This document shows, piece after piece, positions 1 through 8,138 of a stretch of 64,000 nt of DNA. The notes beneath the pieces were generated by a model, which saw only the letters and a list, made by a program, of their open reading frames with translations, had not been told where the DNA came from and made no database searches. Position 1 is the stretch's first letter; each line of letters begins with the position of its first letter. The translations under genes and the position numbers were made by a program. The DNA comes from Microbacteriaceae bacterium (GTDB taxonomy: Bacteria; Actinomycetota; Actinomycetes; Actinomycetales; Microbacteriaceae): contig JAODAR010000011.1 of assembly GCA_025463545.1 (NCBI GenBank), positions 62,001 to 126,000 on the forward strand, written 5' to 3'.

Positions 1-506
1 TCGCCGACGATGGTGACAGTGACGCCGTCGAGGCCGCGCCCCCGGGAAGCACGGCCGTGCAGCCGGCGCCGGATGGTGAACGCGTCGAGCAGCGCCTGGG
101 TGGGGTGCTCGTGGGTGCCGTCACCGGCGTTGATGATGCCGGCGTCGATCCAGCCGCTGGCCGCAAGCACGTGAGGCGCACCCGAGGCGTGGTGACGGAT
201 GACGACGCCGTCGGCCCCCATGGCGGCGAGCGTTTGCGCGGTGTCCTTCAGGCTCTCGCCCTTCGACACGCTCGAGCCCTTCGCGCTGAAATTGATCACA
301 TCCGCGGAGAGCCGTTTGGCGGCCGCTTCGAACGAGATGCGGGTGCGGGTGGAGTCCTCGAAGAACAGGTTGACCACGGTCTTGCCGCGGAGGGTGGGAA
401 GTTTCTTCACCTCGCGGGTGGCGACCTCGGCCATGTCTTCGGCGATGTCGAGCAGTTCGATGGCCTGATCGCGACCGAGGTGCCGGGTGGAGAGCAAGTG
501 CCTCAT
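1..506 (-). CDS. pyrB: Aspartate carbamoyltransferase catalytic subunit, C-terminus cut off by window edge
   Basis: This enzyme joins carbamoyl phosphate and L-aspartate, the committed step of cytosolic pyrimidine synthesis. About 168 N-terminal residues are in the window. The carbamoyl-phosphate loop STRTR lies at residues 52-56, the SKGES segment at 81-85 and HPTQ at 134-137, all family hallmarks, and their spacing matches an intact protein. The ATG overlaps the pyrR stop in an ATGA junction, so the two are co-transcribed and probably translationally coupled. Expression should follow the PyrR hairpin upstream of pyrR. The rest of the gene lies outside the window. Confidence 0.97.
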   Translation of the reverse strand, partial: MRHLLSTRHLGRDQAIELLDIAEDMAEVATREVKKLPTLRGKTVVNLFFEDSTRTRISFEAAAKRLSADVINFSAKGSSVSKGESLKDTAQTLAAMGADGVVIRHHASGAPHVLAASGWIDAGIINAGDGTHEHPTQALLDAFTIRRRLHGRASRGRGLDGVTVTIVG

Positions 507-1120
507 GCGCGGACTCCGTTGTTGTTGCCGGCGTCGCCGTTGCCGGCGTTGTTGTTGCCGGCGTCGCCGTTGCCGGCGTTGTTGTTGCTGCCGCCGTCGA
601 TGCTGACGAATTCGTCGCCGTCGCTCTCGACCAGATGCACGTTGATGCGTTCGTCGGTGGAGCTCGGCAGGTTCTTGCCCACGAAGTCGGCGCGAATGGG
701 CAGCTCCCGGTGCCCGCGATCAACGAGCACCGCCAGGCGCACGTTCCTCGGCCGCCCATGGTCGTTCAGTGCGTCGAGGGCGGCCCGGATGGTGCGGCCC
801 GAGTAGAGCACGTCGTCCACCAGCACCACGGTCTTCCCGTCGATGCTTCCCGGAACATGGGTAGGGGCGGGCGTGCGAAGGCGGGTGCGGGAGAGGTCGT
901 CGCGATACATGGTCACGTCCAGGGCGCCGACCGCGACATTCGTTGCCGCTGGTTCGATGCGGCGGATGATGTCGGCGATGCGGTGGGCCAACAGCACGCC
1001 GCGGGTGGGAATGCCCAGGATCACGAGGTCGTCCGGACCGCGATTGGACTCGAGGATCTCGTGCGAGATCCGAGTCAACGCTCGGGCAATATCAGCCTGC
1101 TGCAGCACAGTACGCGCCAT
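503..1120 (-). CDS. pyrR: PyrR, pyrimidine operon RNA-binding regulator / uracil phosphoribosyltransferase
   Basis: PyrR binds pyr mRNA in response to UMP and has weak uracil phosphoribosyltransferase activity. The PRPP-binding loop [13 protein letters not shown] lies at residues 98-110 of 205. I chose the ATG because a purine-rich GGGAG sits 7 nt upstream; a TTG three bases earlier is less well spaced. It is the first gene of a pyrR-pyrB operon and overlaps pyrB by four bases. Its leader carries a PyrR-type hairpin that covers the ribosome binding site, so it is probably autoregulated. The last 25-30 residues are an Asn/Gly-rich repeat absent from typical members, which are about 180-190 residues long. 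Confidence 0.96.
   Translation of the reverse strand: MARTVLQQADIARALTRISHEILESNRGPDDLVILGIPTRGVLLAHRIADIIRRIEPAATNVAVGALDVTMYRDDLSRTRLRTPAPTHVPGSIDGKTVVLVDDVLYSGRTIRAALDALNDHGRPRNVRLAVLVDRGHRELPIRADFVGKNLPSSTDERINVHLVESDGDEFVSIDGGSNNNAGNGDAGNNNAGNGDAGNNNGVRA
518..586. repeat. 30-bp tandem repeat encoding the PyrR C-terminal tail
   Basis: Two exact 30-bp units (518-547, 548-577) and a partial third encode [10 protein letters not shown] twice plus NNN at the end of pyrR. The unit is a multiple of three, so the frame stays open whatever the copy number. Confidence 0.9.
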
Positions 1121-1130
1121 CAACCGACTC

Positions 1131-1162
1131 CCTTCCCCGTCTCACAGGACGGCTCTTAAAGG
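1131..1162 (-). promoter_or_regulatory. PyrR-binding RNA hairpin in the pyrR leader
   Basis: On the minus strand the leader reads CCTTTAAGAG, then the hairpin CCGTC-CTGTGA-GACGG, then GGAAGGGA. The outer CCTTT can pair with GAAGG and the inner stem is 5 bp. The bipartite stem and the GTCC-n-GTGAG apical part match the PyrR binding-loop consensus known from Bacillus and mycobacteria. The 3' arm includes the Shine-Dalgarno sequence of pyrR, so PyrR binding should hide it. That implies translational repression, as known in mycobacteria, rather than transcription attenuation. Confidence 0.85.
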
Positions 1163-1177
1163 TTGTCAACCCGCCCA

Positions 1178-1183
1178 GCATAG
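1178..1183 (-). promoter_or_regulatory. Probable -10 element of the pyrR-pyrB operon
   Basis: TATGCT on the minus strand would start transcription near 1171, so that the PyrR hairpin forms at the very 5' end of the mRNA. No convincing -35 is visible. The rest of 1184-1383 is GC-rich spacer in which I see no gene. Confidence 0.4.
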
Positions 1184-1383
1184 CAGCGACGGGCCGGGGA
1201 GCTGGAGCCGGCCTCCCGTAGCCTGCCGGCGCGCGGCATCCAGAACGGCTGCATTTCCCGTGAGGAACGGATAAGACACCTTCAATGGGCGAACAAAGAT
1301 GTTCTATCCGCACCTCGCCGGGTATCCGGTGCGGCGGACGCATTCGCCGACCCTGGAAGGACGGGAACGTCGGGCCGGGTGGG

Positions 1384-2097
1384 CTAGTTGGCGCTGATGA
1401 AGTCGGCCAGCGCTTTCGCATCGGTGACCTTGCCGGTGAAGCTGGTGCCGTTCACGAGCACGGTGGGTGTGCCCTGCACCGCGTCGATGTCGGCGCCCTC
1501 GATCGGACCGGTGAGGGCGTGGTCATTGGCCTTCTGCACCCAGGAGCGATACGTCCCGCTCGTGACGCAGTCGGTGATGTCCGGCGCGCCGGTATCGTTC
1601 GCCAGGGCGATCAGCTCCTGGTCGGTCAGACCGCTGGAGTTCTCCGCCGGCTGGTTGGCGTACAGCGCCGCGAAATACGGCAGGGTAGACGAGGCGTCGG
1701 CTGCGGCCACACAGGTGAGGGCCGCGGATGCCCGGGTCGAGTAGTCGGTGCCCTGTGACGCCCGGTTGAGGAACGTCATCGGGTGGAGCTGCAGGGTGAT
1801 CGCGCCGTCGTCGACGAGGCCGGCCAGCTGGGAGCCGTTGGCTTCGTCGAACGCGCCGCAGATCGGGCACATCGGGTCGAAGTAGACGTCCACGACCTTC
1901 TCGCCGGTGCCGACCGCGAGGTAACCGTCGTCGAGGTGCGCGGCGCCGACCGTGCCGCTGGGCAGCGGCACGCTCGACGCGCTGCTACTGCTGCTGCCGG
2001 TTTTCGCCGCCGGGGCACAACCGGCCAGGCCGAGCGTCGCGATTGCGGCGATGGCGGCGACGGTGATCACCGTGCGGAATCTTCGGGACTGGGTCAT
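1384..2097 (-). CDS. DsbA-like thioredoxin-fold lipoprotein
   Basis: This is a 237-residue exported thiol-disulfide oxidoreductase of the thioredoxin_4 / DsbA-like type. A lipoprotein signal peptide ends at LAGC with Cys27 as the lipidated residue. A low-complexity Ser linker (35-42) follows, then the thioredoxin fold with CPIC at residues 77-80, and VQGTPTVLVNGT near the C-terminus is the conserved cis-Pro region. It is expected to sit on the outer face of the membrane and form or repair disulfides in secreted proteins. It lies between nusB and pyrR with no obvious functional tie to either. Confidence 0.88.
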   Translation of the reverse strand: MTQSRRFRTVITVAAIAAIATLGLAGCAPAAKTGSSSSSASSVPLPSGTVGAAHLDDGYLAVGTGEKVVDVYFDPMCPICGAFDEANGSQLAGLVDDGAITLQLHPMTFLNRASQGTDYSTRASAALTCVAAADASSTLPYFAALYANQPAENSSGLTDQELIALANDTGAPDITDCVTSGTYRSWVQKANDHALTGPIEGADIDAVQGTPTVLVNGTSFTGKVTDAKALADFISAN

Positions 2098-2121
2098 CTG
2101 CGGCGCTCTCCCTGGAATACG

Positions 2122-2541
2122 TCAGGCCGAGGGCGCGGTCTGGGCGATCCGGCCGAGGAGTCCGTTGACGAACCCGGCAGAGTCATCCGTTGAGAGCACC
2201 TTGGCGGCCTCGACGGCTTCATCGATCGCAACGGCGTGCGGGACGGCGTCGTTGTACAGGATCTCCCAGATGCCGATCCGTAGGATCGCGCGGTCGATGA
2301 TGGGCATGCGTGCCAGCGTCCAGCCCTGCGAGTACGTCTCGATCAGTTCATCGATCTCGTCGCGGTGGTCGACGACGCCGTCGACGATCTCCCGGGCGTA
2401 CAACCACGACGCCTGACGCGCCGGCTCGCTGGCCGCGCGCTCTGCCTCGATCGCGAGCGACTGCGCGATCGTGATCTGCCGCACGTCGGCGACGTACAGG
2501 ATGTCGATCGCGCGCTTGCGCGCTTTGGTACGGGCGCTCAC
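2122..2541 (-). CDS. nusB: Transcription antitermination factor NusB
   Basis: NusB binds boxA RNA with NusE (S10) and supports processive rRNA transcription. The 139-residue length and all-helical sequence fit, with the N-terminal ARKRAIDILY and the later PIIDRAILRIGIWEI and DSAGFVNGLLGRI segments characteristic of the family. The start is GTG; it shares one base with the efp stop (TAGTG), so it is coupled to efp translation. The efp-nusB order is standard in Actinobacteria. Confidence 0.96.
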   Translation of the reverse strand: MSARTKARKRAIDILYVADVRQITIAQSLAIEAERAASEPARQASWLYAREIVDGVVDHRDEIDELIETYSQGWTLARMPIIDRAILRIGIWEILYNDAVPHAVAIDEAVEAAKVLSTDDSAGFVNGLLGRIAQTAPSA

Positions 2542-3101
2542 TAGTTGACACGGCCGAGGTAGTCACCCGTGCGGGTGTCGACCTTGACCTTGGTGCCCTG
2601 CTCAAGGAACAAAGGAACCTGGATCTGGTAGCCGGTCTCGACGGTGGCGGGCTTGGTGCCGCCGGTCGAGCGGTCGCCCTGCAGGCCCGGCTCGGTGTAG
2701 GTGATTTCGAGGGTGACGGATGCCGGGAGTTCGACATAGAGCGGGTTTCCGTCGTGGAGTGCCACGGTCACAGCCTGGTTCTCGAGCATGAAGTTCGCGG
2801 CGTCGCCGACGACGGCGGCCGGGACGCTGAGCTGGTCGTAGTCGGAGACGTCCATGAACACGTAGGAGTCACCGTCGGCGTAGAGGTACTGGAAGTCGCG
2901 GCGGTCGACGTTCTCGGTTTCGATCTTCGCGCCCGCGTTGTAGGTGCGGTCCACGGTCTTGCCGCTGACGACGTTCTTGAGCTTGGTGCGCACGAAAGCG
3001 CCGCCCTTGCCCGGCTTCACGTGCTGGAACTCGATGACGGTCCACAGCTGGCCGTCGATCTTCAGTACGACGCCATTCTTGATGTCGGCGGTAGATGCCA
3101 T
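2541..3101 (-). CDS. efp: Elongation factor P
   Basis: EF-P relieves ribosome stalling at consecutive prolines. The 186-residue protein has the KOW-like N-domain followed by two OB domains. The tip loop reads [10 protein letters not shown], with the lysine that is modified in other bacteria at about residue 32. The signature near residues 150-170 and the C-terminal RTGDYLGRV are conserved. The 20 bases before the ATG are pyrimidine-rich (TTTCCTCTCCT), so no normal Shine-Dalgarno is visible, which is odd for an abundant protein. Confidence 0.97.
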   Translation of the reverse strand: MASTADIKNGVVLKIDGQLWTVIEFQHVKPGKGGAFVRTKLKNVVSGKTVDRTYNAGAKIETENVDRRDFQYLYADGDSYVFMDVSDYDQLSVPAAVVGDAANFMLENQAVTVALHDGNPLYVELPASVTLEITYTEPGLQGDRSTGGTKPATVETGYQIQVPLFLEQGTKVKVDTRTGDYLGRVN

Positions 3102-3208
3102 AGGAGAGGAAATCCGTTCAATTGGGAAAGTTGTGCGGCCGACAGGCCTCGAACGAGTCTACTTGCCGGGCGCCGCTGCGCCAAAGCAGCCCCACGCGCT
3201 CCCTCGAG

Positions 3209-3251
3209 CCTTGCTCCCGCCCCGCCCGCGCCGGCGCCTTGCTCCCGCCCC
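3209..3251. repeat. 28-bp imperfect direct repeat in the aroQ-efp spacer
   Basis: CCTTGCTCCCGCCCC at 3209-3223 recurs at 3237-3251, and each copy is followed by a CGCCGGCGC-type block. The aroQ-efp gap (3102-3270) otherwise holds only the efp 5' region. Confidence 0.7.
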
Positions 3252-3270
3252 CGCCGGCGCGGAGATCGGG

Positions 3271-3708
3271 CTAGGGGGTACGAACGATGAAGTCGAGCGC
3301 GAGGCGATAGGAGTCGAAGCCGAACCCGGCAATGACGCCCGTGGCGATGGCGCTGACCACGCTGGTGTGCCGGAACGTTTCCCGGGCGTGCGGGTTGGAG
3401 ATGTGCACCTCGACCAGTGGGATGCCGGCCTTGGTCACCAGCGCAGCGGCATCCCGGAGTGCGTAGCTGTAGTGGGTGAACGCGGCCGGGTTCAGGATCA
3501 CCGGCTGCGCGTTGTCGACTGCCTCGTACAGCCAGTGGATGAGTTCGGCTTCGTCGTCGGTTTGGCGCAGGTCGATCGTGAATCCGTCCGGGGCGGCGTC
3601 GCCGAGCATGGTGCGCAGGTCATCGAGGTTGCCCGACCCATAGACGTCCGGTTCGCGGCTGCCGAGCCGCCCGAGGTTGGGGCCGTTGAGAACGAGGACT
3701 GTGCGCAT
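3271..3708 (-). CDS. aroQ: Type II 3-dehydroquinate dehydratase
   Basis: This enzyme dehydrates 3-dehydroquinate to 3-dehydroshikimate, the third shikimate step. The 145-residue length fits the dodecameric type II class. It opens with VLVLNGPNLGRLGSREPDVYG, carrying the catalytic Tyr, then has NPAAFTHYSYALRDA with the active-site Asn and His, and ends with EVHISNPHARETFR. It is separated from aroB by one unknown gene and lies upstream of efp. Together with aroB, aroC, aroK and aroE it completes most of the shikimate pathway here. Confidence 0.96.
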   Translation of the reverse strand: MRTVLVLNGPNLGRLGSREPDVYGSGNLDDLRTMLGDAAPDGFTIDLRQTDDEAELIHWLYEAVDNAQPVILNPAAFTHYSYALRDAAALVTKAGIPLVEVHISNPHARETFRHTSVVSAIATGVIAGFGFDSYRLALDFIVRTP

Positions 3709-3730
3709 CCTCCCAGACTAGGGTGTGCGT

Positions 3731-4171
3731 TCAGGCGGCGAGGTCGCTGACACCCTCGTCGTGGGCGAGGAATATGCCCGTGACCGGAACCAGGGTGTCG
3801 AACGACGAGCGCAGGCACGTGCCCCAGCTCTGGTCCGGGGCGGTGAGCGCCGCGGGTCCGGGGCGCTCGAGGGTCAGGATCACACTGCCGCCGGGCGCCT
3901 CGGTGCTGAGCACGTCGCTGATGGCGGCGACCAGGCGGGTGATGGTTTCGTTCTCCGGCAGAAGGGGCAAGCCGTCAACGGGGATCAGGGTCGGCAGTTG
4001 CCAGCCATCGGCGTCGAGCAGCATCACCCACAGCTGGCGCCGGATGGCATGCCCGATCAGGTCGCGCACACGCTCGCGCGCATCGTCAACGGTAGTCACC
4101 GGAGGGGAGTCGGAGAGTTTGAGTGAGCCCGTGTGTTTGAGTGAGCCCGTGTGTTTCAGTGAGGGAGTCAT
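3731..4171 (-). CDS. Conserved-looking protein of unknown function between aroB and aroQ
   Basis: I do not recognise this 146-residue protein. It is soluble, with no signal peptide or membrane segment, and opens with a SLKHTG-SLKHTG-SLK repeat from an 18-bp DNA repeat. The rest looks like a compact alpha/beta domain containing LWVMLLDADGWQLPTLIPVD and a later SVILTLERPG strand. I took the ATG at 4171; an in-frame GTG at 4216 would add 15 unlikely residues, and neither has a strong ribosome binding site. It reads in the same direction as the aro genes and is probably in their operon. Function cannot be assigned. Confidence 0.7.
   Translation of the reverse strand: MTPSLKHTGSLKHTGSLKLSDSPPVTTVDDARERVRDLIGHAIRRQLWVMLLDADGWQLPTLIPVDGLPLLPENETITRLVAAISDVLSTEAPGGSVILTLERPGPAALTAPDQSWGTCLRSSFDTLVPVTGIFLAHDEGVSDLAA
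4118..4163. repeat. 18-bp tandem repeat at the start of the unknown gene
   Basis: Units 4118-4135 and 4136-4153 are identical and a third (4154-4163) is partial. They encode SLKHTG in frame. Confidence 0.85.
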
Positions 4172-4259
4172 GCCACAAGGATGCGCGCATCCGCCCACCC
4201 GAAGTGAGTTATCCACAGGTTGAAGTGCGGAATCTGCACACCGGAAAGCTGTGGAGGAG

Positions 4260-5351
4260 TTAGCTGCCGATCTCCTGGTACGCGGCGAACAACAAGGAGC
4301 TATCCGGGCCCTCGAGCACGGTGGGCTTGCCGATGTCGTCGAGCACGATGAAGCGCAACATGCCGCTGCGGGTCTTCTTATCGCGCTGCATGGTGGCCAA
4401 CAGGGTGCTCCAGCGGCCGACCGGGTACTCGGTGGGCAGCGTGAGGGAGGTCAGGATGCTCCTGTGCCGGTCGACCGCGGCGTCGGAGAGCCGCCCGGTG
4501 AGCCGGGCGAGTTCGGCGGCGAACATCATGCCCACCGCGACGGCCGCACCGTGGCGCCAGCCGTAACGCTCGGCATGCTCCACCGCGTGCCCGAGGGTGT
4601 GCCCGTAATTGAGGATCTCGCGGAGGCCGGCCTCCCTGAAGTCCTCCCCCACGATGCGTGCCTTCATGGCGATCGACAGTTCGACGACGCGGCGAAACTC
4701 GGGCGTCTTCGGGTCGGTGACGGCGTCGACATCCGCTTCGATGATGTCGAGGATCTCGGGGACCTGGATGAATCCGGCCTTCACGATCTCGGCGAAACCG
4801 GCGAGGATCTCGTTCCGCGGGAGGTCGTCGAGCGTGTCGAGGTCGCAGAGAACCGCGGACGGTGCGTAGAACGTGCCGACCAGGTTCTTTCCCTCGGCGG
4901 TGTTGATGCCGTTCTTGCCGCCGACGGCAGCGTCCACCATCCCCAGCACGCTGGTGGGAATCTGCACGAGCTTCACCCCGCGGAGCCAGGTTGCCGCGAC
5001 GAAGCCGGCCAGGTCGGTCACGGCGCCGCCGCCGAAGCCGATGACGGCATCCGTTCGGCTGAAGTCAGCCTGCCCCATCACCTGCCAGCAGAATGCAGCC
5101 ACCTCGACACGCTTGGCGGCCTCGGCGTCTGGCACCTCGGCGATGAGCACCTGGTAACGGCCGAGCAGGCTTTCCCGCAGTGCGACCGCACGGGCCCCGA
5201 GCGTGGAGGTGTGCACGATCAGCACCTTCTTCACGCTGTCACCGAGCTGCTCTGCCACGTCGTGCAGCACGCCACGTCCCACGAGCACGGGGTAGCTGCC
5301 GGCACCGTTGGTTCCGTTGACGGTGATGACGGTGGTCTCTGCTTCGGTCAC
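4260..5351 (-). CDS. aroB: 3-dehydroquinate synthase
   Basis: AroB converts DAHP to 3-dehydroquinate using NAD and a divalent metal. At 363 residues it is full length. The NAD-binding GFGGGAVTDLAGFVAATWLRG, the VGGKNGINTAEGKN substrate region and the metal-ligand histidine of ILNYGHTLGHAVEH are all present. The ATG overlaps the aroK stop by four bases, giving aroK-aroB translational coupling. It follows aroE-aroC-aroK in one transcription unit. Confidence 0.97.
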   Translation of the reverse strand: MTEAETTVITVNGTNGAGSYPVLVGRGVLHDVAEQLGDSVKKVLIVHTSTLGARAVALRESLLGRYQVLIAEVPDAEAAKRVEVAAFCWQVMGQADFSRTDAVIGFGGGAVTDLAGFVAATWLRGVKLVQIPTSVLGMVDAAVGGKNGINTAEGKNLVGTFYAPSAVLCDLDTLDDLPRNEILAGFAEIVKAGFIQVPEILDIIEADVDAVTDPKTPEFRRVVELSIAMKARIVGEDFREAGLREILNYGHTLGHAVEHAERYGWRHGAAVAVGMMFAAELARLTGRLSDAAVDRHRSILTSLTLPTEYPVGRWSTLLATMQRDKKTRSGMLRFIVLDDIGKPTVLEGPDSSLLFAAYQEIGS

Positions 5352-5878
5352 GATGTTTCACTCTTCCAGTTCTGGTTGACCCAGTTCACGATGTCGGCGG
5401 CGATACGGTCGACGGGCCGGGTTGAGGTGTCGAAACGGATGCCGCCCAGGCCCTCATAGGTCGGCCGACGCTCATCGAAGATCCGTTGCCAGTCGCCGAT
5501 GCCGTTCTTCAGCAGGGGACGCTTCGCCCCACGGACGCGATCCTTGACCGCCGCGGCGTCGGTGTACAGGTAGACGACCGTGCACTCGGCAAGGTCAGCC
5601 TGGGTGTCTGGATGGAGCACCGCTCCGCCGCCGAGGGACACCACCGATTCGGTGGCGATGGCTTCCGCCACGGCTTCACGCTCGAGCACCCGGAAATAGT
5701 CCTCTCCCTCGCGGGCGAAGATTTCGCTGATCGGCCCGTACTCGGCGACGATGCGCTTGTCGGTGTCGATGAAGGGTACGTCGAGCGCGCGGGCGACCCG
5801 TTTGCCGATCTTGGTCTTGCCGGACGCCATCGGACCGATGAAGACCAGCGGGAACAGCGGCTTGTCGAAGTCGGCCAT
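5348..5878 (-). CDS. aroK: Shikimate kinase
   Basis: This kinase phosphorylates shikimate with ATP. The 176-residue P-loop protein has the Walker A motif GPMASGKTKIGK near residue 15, the DTD shikimate-binding motif (FIDTDKRI) near 36-41, and SLGGGAVLH around residue 80. Its ATG directly follows the aroC TAG stop (TAGATG), and its stop overlaps aroB, so all three are tightly coupled. Confidence 0.97.
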   Translation of the reverse strand: MADFDKPLFPLVFIGPMASGKTKIGKRVARALDVPFIDTDKRIVAEYGPISEIFAREGEDYFRVLEREAVAEAIATESVVSLGGGAVLHPDTQADLAECTVVYLYTDAAAVKDRVRGAKRPLLKNGIGDWQRIFDERRPTYEGLGGIRFDTSTRPVDRIAADIVNWVNQNWKSETS

Positions 5879-7114
5879 CTAGCGCGCGGTGACGCTCGCG
5901 GCGCCGGTCCTCAGGTTCGCCGGGATGTGCGCGAGGTAGGACTCCAGGTTGCGGCGGGTCTCCTCGATCGAGTCACCGCCGAACTTCTCCAGCGCCGAGT
6001 TGGCCAGAACCAGGGCGACCATGGCCTCGGCGACGACGCCGGCTGCGGGCACTGCGCAGACGTCGGAACGCTGGTGGTGGGCCTGCGCGGCTTCGCCCGT
6101 GGCGATGTCGACCGTGCGGAGCGCGTGCGGGATGGTCGCGATGGGCTTCATCCCGGCGCGCACCCGCAGCACGGTGCCGGTGCTCATGCCGCCCTCTGTA
6201 CCGCCGGCCTTGTCGCTTGCGCGGTTGATCTCAGGCTGCCGGGTGACCTCGTCGTCGGTCTGGAACAACTCGTCGTGTGCCTCGGAGCCGCGCCGGGTGG
6301 TGGTGAGGAATCCGTCGCCGACTTCGACGCCCTTGATCGCCTGGATTCCCATGAGCGCTGCGGCCAGCTGGGAGTCGAGCCGCCGGTCCCAGTGCACGAA
6401 GGAGCCGAGCCCGGGCGGGAGGTTGTAGGCGAGGACCTCGACCACACCGCCGAGGGTGTCGCCGTCCTTGTGGGCGGCGTCGACCTCGGCCACCATCAGA
6501 GCGGATGTCGCCGGGTCGAAACAGCGGAGCGGGTCGTCGTCGAGGGCGTCCACGTCCGCCGGTACCGGCAGCGGGGAGCCGTCGGGCACCCGAACGGTGC
6601 CGATGGACAGCGTGTGGCTGACCAGGGTGATGCCGAGCTCGTCGAGGAAGGCGCGGGCCACTGCGCCGAGGGCGACCCGGGCGGCGGTCTCGCGGGCACT
6701 GGCTCGTTCGAGCACCGGTCGGGCCTCGTTGAAGCCGTACTTCTGCATGCCGACCAGGTCGGCGTGGCCGGGGCGAGGCCGGGTGAGCGGGGCGCCGCGG
6801 CCACGGGCGCGCGCCTCGGCGTCGGACTCGGGAACGGGCTCTGGGCTCATCACCTCGGCCCACTTGGGCCATTCGGTGTTGCCGATGCGCAGCGCGACCG
6901 GCCCCCCGAGGGTGAGTCCGTGGCGCACGCCGCCGGAGATGTTGAGTTCGTCCTGCTCGAATTTCATGCGGGCGCCCCGGCCGTAGCCGAGTTTTCGGCG
7001 CGCAAGGTCACGGCGGATCGCATCAAGTGTGACCGGGATTCCAGCGGGCAAACCCTCGACAATGGCGATGAGTTCGGGGCCGTGGGACTCTCCGGCGGTG
7101 AGCCAACGAAGCAT
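5879..7114 (-). CDS. aroC: Chorismate synthase
   Basis: AroC forms chorismate from EPSP using reduced FMN. I place the start at the ATG giving [15 protein letters not shown], the conserved family N-terminus; a longer frame upstream adds an Arg-rich stretch unlike the family. The protein is then 411 residues. The signatures SHG near residue 11, [11 protein letters not shown] and RPGHADL are present. It lies 61 bp downstream of aroE and is fused by an abutting stop-start to aroK. Confidence 0.97.
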   Translation of the reverse strand: MLRWLTAGESHGPELIAIVEGLPAGIPVTLDAIRRDLARRKLGYGRGARMKFEQDELNISGGVRHGLTLGGPVALRIGNTEWPKWAEVMSPEPVPESDAEARARGRGAPLTRPRPGHADLVGMQKYGFNEARPVLERASARETAARVALGAVARAFLDELGITLVSHTLSIGTVRVPDGSPLPVPADVDALDDDPLRCFDPATSALMVAEVDAAHKDGDTLGGVVEVLAYNLPPGLGSFVHWDRRLDSQLAAALMGIQAIKGVEVGDGFLTTTRRGSEAHDELFQTDDEVTRQPEINRASDKAGGTEGGMSTGTVLRVRAGMKPIATIPHALRTVDIATGEAAQAHHQRSDVCAVPAAGVVAEAMVALVLANSALEKFGGDSIEETRRNLESYLAHIPANLRTGAASVTAR

Positions 7115-7175
7115 GCTCCCTATCTTTCCACGTCGCAGAGCTCCGCAACGCCGCCGCGGTCGCAGCACCCGGCGA

Positions 7176-8129
7176 TCAGGCTGTCAGCGCACCGCGCATG
7201 GCCTCGAGTACCTCGTCCTCACCCGGCAGCGGCTCGAATGGGTCGCCGGAGACGAATATCCGCACCTGCACCAGCGCCTGGTGCAGCAGCATGGCCAGGC
7301 CCGAGAGCACTACTCCCCCGGCCTCCTCCCATGAGCGGGCCAGGGCACTGGGCCAGGGGGCATAGGTCACGTCGAAGAGGGTCGCACGGCCGCGCACCTC
7401 CGCCGGCACCTGCACGCCGGGGTCAGTGCCGCCCGGCAGCGTGCTGAATACGAGTTCGCTGGCCCGGCCGGTGCGGAGGCCGTCAAAACCCGACACTGAA
7501 ACGACCAGGCCGAGCGTGCGGCCGAGTTCCACGAGGTGGGCGGCCTTCGGCGTGGAGCGCAACACGACCTCAACGCCCTCGGCGCCGAGTTCGGCGGCCG
7601 CCACCAGGGCAGAGGATGCCGTCGCCCCGGCACCGAGGATGGTGGCGTGGGTGACGCTGGTGACGCGGGCCTCGGCGAGGGCGCGGACCAGCCCCGCGAC
7701 ATCCGTGTTGAAACCGGACAGTGTGCGGCCGGCGACTGGGGCATCGACTGTGCCAGCTCCGGCGCCAACCCCGGCACCAGTGCCAGTCCGGGCGTCCGTG
7801 CCAGCTCCGACGACTGCGCCAGCTCCGACATCTCCGAACAGCACCGTGTTGACGGCATTGGTCAGCGCGGCCACCCGGTCAAGGTTCGAGACGAGAGGCA
7901 GGACGGCGTGCTTGAGCGGCATCGTGAGTGAGAGACCGCGCCAGGAGGAGTCGAGGCCCGCGATGAAACCGGCAAGCTCGCTCTCCCTGACCTCATGCGC
8001 CTCGTAGGCCCAGTCCAGCCCGAGCGCGCGGTACGCCGCATTGTGCAGGGCCGGTGACTGCGAGTGCGCGATCGGTGAGCCGAGGACGGCGAGACGAGTC
8101 CCGGCCGGTGCGTTCAGGTCAGTGGTCAT
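7176..8129 (-). CDS. aroE: Shikimate dehydrogenase with a repeat-derived insertion
   Basis: AroE reduces 3-dehydroshikimate to shikimate with NADPH. The N-terminus [17 protein letters not shown], the SLTMPLKH segment with the catalytic Lys (residue 73), the GFNTDVAG motif (139-146) and the Rossmann segment [10 protein letters not shown] are intact. Between residues 101 and 134 there is an extra Gly/Ala/Thr-rich loop of roughly 28 residues not expected in this family; its DNA is made of degenerate short repeats. The loop falls between core elements, so activity is probably kept. It starts 9 bp after mltG. Confidence 0.95.
   Translation of the reverse strand: MTTDLNAPAGTRLAVLGSPIAHSQSPALHNAAYRALGLDWAYEAHEVRESELAGFIAGLDSSWRGLSLTMPLKHAVLPLVSNLDRVAALTNAVNTVLFGDVGAGAVVGAGTDARTGTGAGVGAGAGTVDAPVAGRTLSGFNTDVAGLVRALAEARVTSVTHATILGAGATASSALVAAAELGAEGVEVVLRSTPKAAHLVELGRTLGLVVSVSGFDGLRTGRASELVFSTLPGGTDPGVQVPAEVRGRATLFDVTYAPWPSALARSWEEAGGVVLSGLAMLLHQALVQVRIFVSGDPFEPLPGEDEVLEAMRGALTA
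7728..7829. repeat. Degenerate repeat encoding the AroE insertion
   Basis: The minus-strand sequence repeats variants of GGAGCTGGCAC/GGAGCTGGCGC and encodes GAG-, GTG- and VGAGAGT-like steps. The tract keeps the aroE frame. Confidence 0.6.
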
Positions 8130-8138
8130 GGTGGGTTT

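Noticed and set aside
5486..7447. Plus-strand frame of 653 codons opposite aroK-aroC-aroE
   Set aside because: It is antisense to three well-supported genes; high GC creates such frames.
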